Shown here one piece after another: positions 54,667 through 64,000 of a DNA stretch of 64,000 nucleotides; position 1 is the first letter of the stretch, and each line of letters opens with the position of its first letter. A program made the translations under genes and the position numbers. A model generated the notes under the pieces. It worked only from the letters and a program-made list of their open reading frames with translations, was not told where the DNA came from and searched no databases. The DNA comes from Cycas panzhihuaensis (Eukaryota > Cycadophyta): positions 63,123,741 through 63,187,740 of the forward strand of contig CM041465.1 in assembly GCA_023213395.1 (NCBI GenBank), given 5' to 3'.

Positions 54667-56372
54667 TCACACATAGAATTTCTTTAGGAATTTACCATTA
54701 ATAGCTTTCTGAAATTCAAGATCTTCTAGGGTTGCTATCCTATAGGTGCCATTATCTAGGCTCTTGAGAATGATGAAAGGACCAACCTATTTAGGCCCAA
54801 AGTTAGACAAGCGATCATGGAGATATTCTAACCCGTTCAACATGGTCCCTAGGATGTAAAGGGTGAGGGTGAAGACATTTATTATATGTTGTTCATACCC
54901 TTGCTTTCAAGGTAAGATTTTCTTGATATGCCATCCAGCATCTCTCATCTAAGGCTTTGAGGTTGAGGAGGCAGGCCTGGCAAAAAGATTCCTCATGAAT
55001 GGGACATCAAAGGGAAACACACAAGGAGGGGATTTCAACTTCCAAGGGGAGAACCACCTCAGTTCCATACATGAGGGAGAACAGAGTCATCCATATTGCT
55101 GTGCGAATGGAATTATGGTATGCCCATAGAGTAGAGGGAAGTTGAAGGTGCTAAACTCTTTTGAATTGGAAAATAATTTTTTTTAAGATATTAATAAGAG
55201 TTTTGTTAAAATACTCGATTTAGCCATTGGCCTTAGCATAATAAGGAGAAGAAGTTTTGTGGGATATCTTAAACTTCCCACAAAGCTTGTCCATCTCCTT
55301 ATTACAAAAGGGGGTACCATTATCTATGATTAGGATATCAAAGACCCCGAATCGATAGATAATATGTTGTTAAATATAGGTAGCTATAGTATTTCTAGTA
55401 ATAGAGGATAAGGGGATTGCTTCAGCCCATTTAGTAAAGTATTCCATCACAGTTTAGATAAACTTATATTGCAATGAGGAAGGAGGGGTTATGGCAACAA
55501 TAAGGTCTAATCCTGATTAGGAAAATGGACATAATGAAATAATCAAGTGTAAGGCCTCAGGAGGTGAATGGATGATGTCAGCATGTTCCTGACACCTACG
55601 ACATCATAGGGCATATGCATTGGCATCTTTTAAGAGGGATGACCAACAGTGACCCATGCGTAGGATCCTCTCAGCCATGGATTGCCCCCCAAAGTGGCCC
55701 CTAAAAATTCCATTGTGGCATTAACAAAGTATCTGGCTCACCTTGTCATGGTTGGCATAGTGAAAGAGGACCATATCAAAGGATCTCTTGTATAACACCT
55801 CCTATATGAGGAAGTACTACCTAGCAGTGGCTTTAACTCATGACCTCACCTTCTTAGTAGCATCAAAACAAAACTACTATTCAATAAGGCATCGTACAAT
55901 ATCCCCATATAATTCATTATTAGCCAATGGATGGGGGGACAAGTCTTGGCTAGAAAAGATAGGCTTATCTGATAAGGAGTCATCAACATGAATGTCAGAA
56001 GAGGTAGGAATGGAGGCATCAACTAGCTGCTCAATGACCATCATTTCCTTCTTTGATTTCATATTAATGATTTAAAGATTATATTCTTGAAGGAGGATGG
56101 GCCATTTTCTAGTCATATCAGTCAAGTCAAACTGGGTCAGGAGGTATCCTAAGGGATCAAATTGGATGATCACTTGGGTGATGTTACTGGGCAAGTAATG
56201 CCTAAATTTCTTAGTTACATGAACCAAGGCAAGGCATTCCTTGTCAGCGTGAGAATAATTGAGCTCAACAATAACTAAGGTGTGACTCATGAAATAGCCC
56301 CTAAGGAGTCATTGGTAGCCAATGTGTAGAGGATAAAGGGTTGATCAAAGAGAGGGGGCACCAAGAGGGGTC
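54667..56372 (-). pseudogene. Integrase and partial native RNase H of element C
   Basis: The pol stop is at 54,667. Integrase is in many pieces. The linker is open at 55,877-56,062: EMMVIEQLVDASIPTSSD, then NELYGDIVRCLI, again with no RNase H inside it. RNase H remains at 56,072-56,290: VELNYSHADKECLALVH (Glu) and VIIQFDPLGYLL (Asp). Sequence homology stops near 56,372 inside RNase H. Confidence 0.75.
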
Positions 56373-58800
56373 CTCATGCTATGTAGATGTATAGCCATAA
56401 TCTCGTAATTCTTGGCCAGATTCTAAAACCACCCTTACCAATTCCCTTAATAAATCTCTTTTTTTGGAGTCACCCAACAATTTTTTTCCTATAATGTAAC
56501 AATTTGATCTAAGTATCTCATCTTAAGGGTCTTATTCAATGGTGTCTGGCCCATTCCCTTTTCTACATAGAGTAAAACTATGGGATAACCTTCCCTTTGC
56601 TATGCTTAGGAAAGGGATTCTCTTATTGAATGAATAAATAGGGTCTTTCTCCCTCAACCCCCTTTTATAATTCAAGGGGGGCAACTGAACCCTTAATTCA
56701 AGAAAGAGATTTTTTAGCTTTTGTATGCATCAAGTGAATCATCATTCATTGATAAGTAGTGAACCCCTTTCTACTATTGCTTTTGTTTTCTTTCATTAAA
56801 TTGGATCCATGTGACTCATTAAGGTCCAATTCTTTATCTACTTAATACTTGACTATGGTTGAGTTCTCATCAAAGAGAGAACATGATGCCCCTACTCTTG
56901 GGCCTGCTCCCCAACTTGGATCATGAGAAATCTTCCTCTTTAGTAAAGGATCTGCTATTTCCACTAAATTATGGTTGGGATTAAGATGGGACTCATTAGA
57001 CTACCTCTTTTGGGAATTCGATATGATCTTATAACCCTACATAATTACATTGATGACAAGCTCTATCTCTGATGCATGGTTCATAATTAAATGGTTGACA
57101 CTCATAAAAGCTATCGAGCATGGCCCAAAAGATAAAGGTCCACCTCGTCTAATTAATGAAGTAATTGCCTATAGCCCTCCCATTACTATTGAAGTTCATT
57201 CTTATGTAAAGCTTACCAACATTAGGTATAATTATCATTTAAAAAGAAGGGCAGGGCTATAATAGGGTAGTCTTGTCTCGATGCGGGTAAGCTGAGGACC
57301 AAGTATTAATAACTATATTATGACCTCCCCCTTCTTTCAAAGAAGGGAGCACTCTTTGTCAAAAATTATTGCTTATGATTATCTCTCTTTGTAAAGATCT
57401 ATTCCTCCATCTACAAATATATGAATAAGTGTCTCCTCACTCGAGCATGTAATTCCTAAGTGTATTACACCTTGATGTTAATAAGTCAAGATTAGTCAAC
57501 AATTATTACATGTAGTCTTAGGCTTCGATGAACAAGAACAAGTAGTTTGAATTTATAGTTCCCTTACCAGTTCAATGCTCCTCGTCTATGATTGAAAGAT
57601 ATAGCTGGAGTGGGGATGGGGCCTATTTATTGGCTTAGCTCTAATGGGGTTTCTTATGAATTAAAGAAATGTGAGTTGATGGCAGTAAATAGATGCAAAT
57701 GGAAACAAAGATATAATACTTTATGATAAGATAGATGACTTTGTTACACTTCATGGATTGGGAAGATGTAAGCCTTATGCATGTAGAACTAGTAAAAACC
57801 TTAGGAAAAGTGTTGTCTTTTGGTTAATGAGATTATCTCCGTCCTAAGAATATTGAAATGAAGAAAATGGTTCACACTTCAAAATCCAAAGAGTATACCA
57901 TCATTGTTTTCCCTTACATGATCTCAGTAGCTCATTACCTATAATAGTTATTTTGCTAGCAATGATCCTTATGTCTAATAATATTAAAGACTAGAAGGCT
58001 ATGCAGTATTCCATATTATTGGACTAGAAGCAACATATATATTAGCATATGAATAACCATTCACTAAATATCCTTGTCCCTAATGGGTTGCGTAAGTGGT
58101 TGTTTGATCAATGCTTATTGTTGGATGTTCATGCTATACCAAAGTGTTTATTCCTTAGAGAGTTAGGAGAGGGCTATGGGTTTAATTGTTCCTCAATCAT
58201 AGTGAGCTTTAATGACCTAGCTTAGTTAATCTATATCAATCATAGAAAAGCATCAAGTCATAGCTATATCCATTATACATGGGAATACGCACCCAAGAAT
58301 TATAGATTGGGCTAAAGCTCCCTCGTGTTCTATATTGTGTCAATTATTTAAGAACCTAAAAGCATTGATAGAAGCAATAGTATTTAGGGGTTGACCACTG
58401 AGAAGTAAAATTCTCTATTACAATTGATTTTAGTATAGAATGACTATACTATTATAGCAAATAATCCTTGATTGTGCCTTTCTTGAAAAAGCATAGGGTT
58501 TCAATTTCAATGAATTTTGTTCCTGTCCCATGGCTAATCTACTCCTTTTATTCTTGGATTTCTATTACTAGTATGTTGGTCAACCTATTCTCCTCCTTCA
58601 TGCCACTCTAATCTTGAACCGATAAAGTTAGTGATGCACAGGGTCATAAGTGCACCCTTAAACAAACTAGAAATGAAAGTGTATCATTATTCAAGAAGAT
58701 GTCACTTTAGCTCAATTAATGTTAGGTTGACCAAGAAGCATAAACTTTAAGGCATGGGTCTTTTTCAACACCTATATCTTGTATTTCCTATTATGCTTAT
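56373..58800. other. AT-rich sequence without recognised genes
   Basis: A GGGATAACCTTCCCTTTG phrase (56,581) is shared with the foldback region (47,850-47,900). A 70-codon plus-strand ORF at 57,050-57,262 (start MMTSSISDAWFII) has no motif I know. The remainder looks like very old decayed sequence. Confidence 0.4.
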
Positions 58801-58802
58801 TC

Positions 58803-59130
58803 TTTTTTATTTCCTAAGAATGACTCATTCCTTTTTCTTTTGATTTCTATAACTTATTTATAAGAATAAAGTGCCGCAGTATCTCTCTTTATTCTTTTGA
58901 TTTCCACATAGTGATTCATCTATAACAATAATAGTTGAGTGCTATAATATCTCTCTTTATTCTTTTGATTTCCACACAGTGAGTCATTTATAACAATAAT
59001 AGTAGAGTACCATATTATCTCTCCTTGTTCTTTTGATAATATTGATAGTGCCATCTCTTTAATAATAGTGACTCATCTATATCAATAATGATAGTGTCAT
59101 AGTATTTCTCTCTTGTTTTAATCTTTCCTA
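58803..59130. repeat. Degenerate tandem repeat, unit about 68 bp
   Basis: The block ATCTCTCTTTATTCTTTTGATTTCC begins at 58,881, 58,949 and (as a variant) 59,017, a spacing of 68 bases each time. Each is followed by a GTGA.TCAT..ATAACAATAATAG block. Weaker units lie on both sides. Confidence 0.75.
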
Positions 59131-60639
59131 ATAGATGGAAATAACTCATCAATGACAAAACTCTTTTTTAATTATATATTACAAATAAAGTTCTTTAAAG
59201 ACTACAACCTTCAATATGTTTTGAAGTATGAATCTCTTTTTCTTTCAATAGGGGTAAGATATAATTAGAGAGGCTCCACTATCGTCTATAGTATAGGGTC
59301 TGATCCAATAGTGATCTATCTTCTATCAACCACTCAACCACATCTTTTTGAAGAGATTAAAGATAGTAGCTAGCTCATTTTTTTTTTTAATATGGGCAAT
59401 GTCTAATAAGAAAGAGCAAGAGTATAATTCAATAGTGATATATCTTTTATTGAATAGATCTTTTTAAATAGATTTAAAATAGTAATAGTGTTGTCTTCTT
59501 TCAATAGGGGTGAAATAAAGTAGCTACCTTTGCATTATTCTAATTGATAAATAGGTGGCAGCTTATATGACTGGACCCTTTTATCAAGTATCACCATTGG
59601 TGGGTGGCTCTTTGCTATGATTATGTTACTGGGTACAACCTATGCGTGACCCGTTGATAGAGGCATTTAACTGTAGGGAATAGAAGTCATTGTTATTGGT
59701 GTGCCTATTGGTCACCACTTGATTGCTCCTCTTCATTGAGAGATTCTTTATTTCCTTATCTTATTTAGGGGGTAAGGTTGATGACAACAACCTTCTTTCA
59801 CCACCTCTTCAATAAAGAAAGAACCAAAATAAGAGGGAGGAAACATTTTTTATGAGTTATCAAATCTGTGCATTAGCATGATTGATAATAGATTCTTTGG
59901 ATAACCTTTCCAAGAGCTAGAAAATCTACTCATAACATGGAAAATTTAGAAGTCTAAATTATTGGAGAGAATTCTAGAGAAAAGCCTAGATCCCATCATA
60001 GATGATGAATTCCATTACTTACATGATAGTAGGACATTAATGGAGTAGAATTGACAAAGCTTAGAATGTGTTGGGATAATGCCTAATATTGAAATATGTG
60101 CATCCATGTTGGGCCCCTAAGAGGCATCTTAGGCCTCCAAAAAGGACCTTGGGCCTCCTAAAGCCACCATGCAGCCACCTAGAGCCAACATGGAGCCACC
60201 ATAGCCACCCTAAGGTATGTTACTTTATTAATGCATTTAATATTTTATTCTTTATTTAATTTTTTCAATTGGATGTCAGGTAGAGGTGCTTACCACCTTC
60301 CCAAAACATTATAATAGTGGGGAATGCATCCTTGGTGTTCTTTAACACTATCATTCAATATACAAATATTATTTACCTTGTGATGATGAAGTGCCATTTG
60401 TGATCCTCCCAATATGCTCCTCAATGCCAATAGAATGAACTTCAAGAAATTGATGGATAAGGAAGATTGGTAAAGATTCCTATAATTGGAGCTAATAAGA
60501 CCTACTTTTGAACAAAAAAAAGGCCTGAGCAAAACCATAGTGGCTAAGAAGGCCCTGAGTATTCTATGGGGAATTAGAAACGTTAGAGTAAACTGTGGCA
60601 TATGAATAGTAGGATGGGGTAATAATGGTTGATTAATGT
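59131..60639. other. AT-rich sequence without recognised genes
   Basis: Contains scattered AATAGTGATCTATCTT-type phrases (59,310 and 59,430). At 60,110-60,215 there is a locally GC-richer stretch with repeated GGCCTCC and AGCCACC words. A 123-codon minus-strand ORF (60,290-60,661) shows no domain I recognise, and I do not call it a gene. Confidence 0.4.
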
Positions 60640-62862
60640 CCAAGTTGGTTAGAAAGATCAAGCACTAAATAATTTGACTATACACAAATATAATAAAGTG
60701 TATGACAAGTGTAGATGTATAAAATAAACTAATAACAAGGATGCCTACCTCCACATCAAAGGACTATACTCTTGACCTCTAGAATTTATACCTTGATAGA
60801 AGGTGCCTTTAGCCTATGTTATATTATTAGCTTTAGATATGCAATAATTTGGTTGCAAATCATGAAAGTATAAATCTGCTTGTGGTATATACAATTATTT
60901 ATGATCTCAACCATAAATCCTTGAATACATTAGTTTCAATAATGATGTTAATGCTTATCTTGATACCATTGATTAGTGGATGAAATTAGTTAATTACAAA
61001 ATAAAAACTTTGTTATAAGACACATTAAGATGTGTTCATAATGAAACAAACTTGATGCAATAGAAGTTGATCACATTGAAATTAATATCATTGGTGATCA
61101 ACCATCTCTTATGAGGACATTACTCCTTAATGACAATCAACCTTGCATCACTTTCATAACTATATTAGACATCCCACAATCCAACACTATCAAATTATAG
61201 AGACTCGTATGCAAGAAAGAGGTGGTCATTCTTATTGACCCGATAAGCACTCATAACTTTATAAACACTAAGGGTGCAAATCGATTGGGCCTTTTCATTG
61301 AAATTCTCTTAATAAGTTTACTAATACTAGAAATAATAAATATTGACAAGGAATCATACACTCAATCTTAGTACTCTAGGAACCAGAACACATGATAGTA
61401 AGGAATATAAAAAAGTGTTAACAAATTATGAATTCAATAGATATTAGAACAAGAGAATATATTATAGTGTAAATACAAATAAAATAATAAATATAATCAA
61501 CCTCAAATGAAATTATTCTCATTAGGAATACAACATGATTAAGCATAAAAAGGAAAGTGATTTCACAAAGTCCCCTCAAACTATCTCTATCATTGTCATA
61601 TTTGGAGGATCACACACATAAACTCTAAAGATAAAAGGGTACATATAGAAAGTAATATTCATCATTTTAATTGACTCCAAATGTACCCAAAATTTTCATT
61701 AACAAATGTAAGATCAAGTTAGTAAGAAGAATTGAAATAAACACAAAAATTATATTTCAAGTTGTGGCAGCAAATATAGGATCTATTAAATACAAAAATA
61801 AATGTCTAATGCATGAATTTCTACAAGATATTACAGCATTCGAATTAAATTTTCTGTAATTCCTTTTAGATAAACAACTTTTAGTGTTTGGTTGAGAATG
61901 TTGAAGATTGTCAAAACCTTAACTCTAAATCTGGAAAATATACATATAAGATTTAGGAAATAAGGGAAAATCCACCAACTATAAGGACTTAGCCCATTGC
62001 CTACATGTTTGATATTGTTTGTCTAAATGAAAAATATGTGAAACAAGGTATTGTGTGATATATGCCAAATGTTGTGCCATAGAAATAATCCACAAAATCT
62101 AGACAACCACAAAGAAATACAAATTGCAATGAATAAATAAGATGAGGGATGAGGCATTCTATGAACTGCTAGCAAGATTACTATAAATAGAGCGGCATAA
62201 CATATCATTGAGTTGGAAGTTGGGATGATAGCCATCAATATTAAACCATATCAAAATTTGCATTGATATAAGATGAGAAGAAAGTAATTGGGATGCTAGT
62301 TAATAAACACCATTCCAATCAGTGAAGGCAACTATCCATATGCTACATTGGACATATTAGCCTAAAAGAAGCATGGAACATTAGAAGGTATTGATTATTA
62401 AACATGAAATCAGTAACTAATATTAATACCTAAAATTAAACAGCTGTTAAAACAATTACTTTGTGCCAAATTTCTTACCAAATTATCTGACTGATCATGA
62501 TAGTTATGTCGAGGTCTACATTAAGGAAGGTGGCATGCATAACGTAATTTTTAAACTCACGAAGAATGTTATAATTTTAAGTTGCTTTCATTCAAACTTT
62601 CTTAACACGTGAAGCAACTTGAAAAATTATATTCCATCATTATCTATGAAAATTTATGGTTGCATCTTTAAGGAAATTTTGATATCAAGACGTAAAATTT
62701 ATGATCTTGTAATTGTAACGTCTTTTGAGAAATGAGAGATATAATGTACAAGAAAAGATTAAAAGAATAATAAAGGAAAACTATAATCAATTTATGTGAT
62801 TACGTCTGACATTATAAAATGGTAAAATAATACTTTATGAGTAATAGATTCTGAACAAGACA
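60640..62862 (+). mobile_element. G2: decayed Ty3/gypsy protease-RT fragment, second direct copy
   Basis: Near-identical layout to G1 in the same orientation. The protease remnant is at about 61,070-61,300 (EVVILIDPISTHNFINT). An open stretch at 61,671-61,859 carries a later protease part (IFQVVAANIGSIKYKNK ... FELNF). The RT start is at about 62,215-62,290 (INIKPYQNLH). The homology ends at AATAGATTCTGAACAAGA, and host-gene flanking sequence follows directly. Confidence 0.65.
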
Positions 62863-63064
62863 AAACCAGCCATTACAACGATCGGTTCTTGGGGGGTTTC
62901 CGAGATCAACATAACCAATAACCGTAGTAAACATGTTTCTGGAGTATGACATAAAACGGTACACTGTTATACGCTGATGATGAATCCATTTATTCAGTCA
63001 TATTGATAATGACCCTGATATAACGATGTGGGTAGCGCGTGGACAAGTAGGAGAGGAAGTTATG
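62863..63064 (-). other. 3' flank of the F-box gene
   Basis: Not homologous to any repeat in the window. On the minus strand it would be the 3' untranslated region and terminator of the F-box gene. It includes an AATAAA at 62,989-62,994. Confidence 0.55.
62989..62994 (-). promoter_or_regulatory. Candidate polyadenylation signal of the F-box gene
   Basis: AATAAA on the minus strand, about 70 bases after the stop codon at 63,065. Confidence 0.5.
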
Positions 63065-64000
63065 CTACAAGGATGAATCAACTAAGTCCTCCAAACAGGG
63101 CTGGAACTGATGGGCTTTCAAAACTCTGAGCCCGTCAATCAAACAATTGTCGTCAGGGAGTGGATACCACACATTCTCAGAGATGTTAAAGGCCAATAAT
63201 ATATTTGTGGGGTTGGTCTGTGTGGAGAAGCAAATGATATCTCCATGTACAATTACATCGAAATCACACCAATATCTTGTGAAGCCTCCTCCAACAATGT
63301 ACCTCTTCAAAATCTGAGGTGGCATGCGCGAGATTTCCTGCCACGTAGCCTCGAGTCCATGAACTCAAGCGCCCACACTGTCGGACCTTGGGAGTTATCG
63401 TGCAATGGCAGGCCTACCACGAGAAGCCTGCCTCCGCTTTCAGCAATGATCGGAAATTTCACTTGGGGTAATTTGACGTGCATGCTATTAACGCAGCCTC
63501 TTACCCTCACCTTAATGCTACGCCTGCTATGGTAAACTTGGAAAGGGTCCCACAACCGCTTCTGCATATCGAAAAAATACATTCCATCCATATATCTATA
63601 ATCGAAACACAGATACAATATACCGTTACAAACTGTGGATTTATTGAAATACTGCCACTGCCGTGGATTTGTTGGAACGTCGAAGAGAGTCCACTCATCC
63701 GTAGAGGAATCATATATTGCCATGGCTCTTGGATTCCGCACTGTTCCTTTGTATCCGATGCCGATTACAATGATTTTGTATTGCGTTTTCATACAGTTTG
63801 ATCTGTCAATGACAATGTTCATCAGGGGAACGACTTTTGTCCTCACATCGACGGGTGGGAGTAGTTTCCATTTTCTGAGCACGGGATTGCACACGAAATA
63901 ATCAAATGTTCCATAAGAGTGTTGTACGATTCCGCACACCAATCCACCTGCAGAAGCCTTCACGCATACCTTGTGAAAGGGCAAGCAATTGGAGAGGGAT
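63065..64000 (-). CDS. F-box/kelch-type protein, C-terminal part (5' end outside window, one frameshift)
   Basis: The N-terminal F-box itself is outside the window. What is visible is the F-box-associated/kelch-like beta-propeller half: KVCVKASAGGLVCGIV, FVCNPVLRKWKLLPP, YKIIVIG, MAIYDSSTDEWTLFDVP, STVCNGILYLC, GGRLLVVG, then WQEISRMPP, GDIICFST, and the end SENVWYPLPDD. Such proteins are substrate receptors of SCF ubiquitin ligases. The frame runs from the window edge to about 63,350, then a one-base shift (63,330-63,385) is needed before WQEISRMPP, after which it is open to the stop at 63,065. Base composition is clearly less AT-rich than the neighbouring DNA. It may be a young pseudogene, or the frameshift may be an assembly error. 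Closest families by motif are F-box/kelch proteins without introns in this part. Confidence 0.85.

Larger units (their letters stand above)
50760..56372 (-). mobile_element. Element C: Tat-family fragment truncated at both ends
   Basis: Homologous to B from about 19,440 to 24,800: leader and promoter of the antisense gene, all three of its exons, spacer, integrase and part of the native RNase H. It has no LTR, primer site, gag or RT and no extra RNase H. Orientation as A and B. No duplicated target site could be found at the two ends, consistent with deletion on both sides. Confidence 0.8.

Noticed and set aside
57050-57262. A possible small host gene
   Set aside because: No domain, no homologous copy, poor codon pattern and no plausible splice or promoter context.
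48353-62862. G1 and G2 as LTRs of one large element
   Set aside because: They carry protease and RT remnants and lack TG/CA ends, a primer site, a polypurine tract and TSDs.
63310-63390. An intron in the F-box gene instead of a frameshift
   Set aside because: The gap is far too short for a plant intron and no GT...AG pair restores the frame in the available space.

Overview
This is plant nuclear DNA and almost all of it is transposon-derived. The only host gene I can support is the 3' part of an F-box/kelch-type gene at the extreme right (63,065-64,000, minus strand). The rest is a stack of nested LTR retrotransposons, mostly one family of very large Ty3/gypsy elements (about 17 kb). Their protein order (gag, protease, RT, RNase H, integrase), CHHC zinc knuckle, arginine-tRNA-like primer site and extra RNase H place them in the Tat/Ogre group. 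The density of old nested insertions suggests a large land-plant genome. I lean towards a gymnosperm or another non-angiosperm, but the sequence does not prove it.

I resolved the layout from LTR ends and target-site duplications (TSDs). The oldest element, D (plus orientation), is cut into pieces at 497-1,290, 35,261-36,260 and 41,550 to about 45,790. Element E (only its right LTR, 1-496) and element A (1,291-35,255, minus orientation, TSD GATGG on both sides) both inserted into D. Element B (15,788-32,605, minus orientation, TSD GCACC on both sides) inserted into the 5' LTR of A. A Ty1/copia element F (36,261-41,549, TSD CTTTC/CTTTT) inserted into D further right. From about 45.8 to 62.9 kb the DNA is AT-rich. 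It holds a large imperfect foldback (46.66-47.89 kb), degenerate tandem repeats, two direct copies of a Ty3/gypsy protease-RT fragment (G1 and G2), and a doubly truncated Tat-family copy C (50,760-56,372) between them.

The most interesting system is carried by the Tat family itself. Between integrase and the 3' LTR each element has a separate gene on the opposite strand to gag-pol. It has its own TATA box, a leader, an eight-codon first exon ending at an identical GTGAGTGGAT splice donor in four copies, a long second exon encoding a plant-mobile-domain (PMD)-like protein, a second small intron, and a third exon with a predicted coiled coil. The reading frame is kept across both proposed introns, although every copy now carries stops or frameshifts. 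Downstream of this gene, on the gag-pol strand, lies an RNase H-like domain with D-E-D and H..AD motifs. The usual place for a second RNase H in Tat elements, between the native RNase H and integrase, is empty here. So the extra RNase H appears to have moved, or been acquired, next to the antisense gene.

No retroelement reading frame in the window is fully open. Many stops look like C-to-T decay of methylated cytosines (TGG to TAG, CAG to TAG), and the same decay has hit LTR termini (TG to TA, CA to TA). I see no tRNA, rRNA or CRISPR features.
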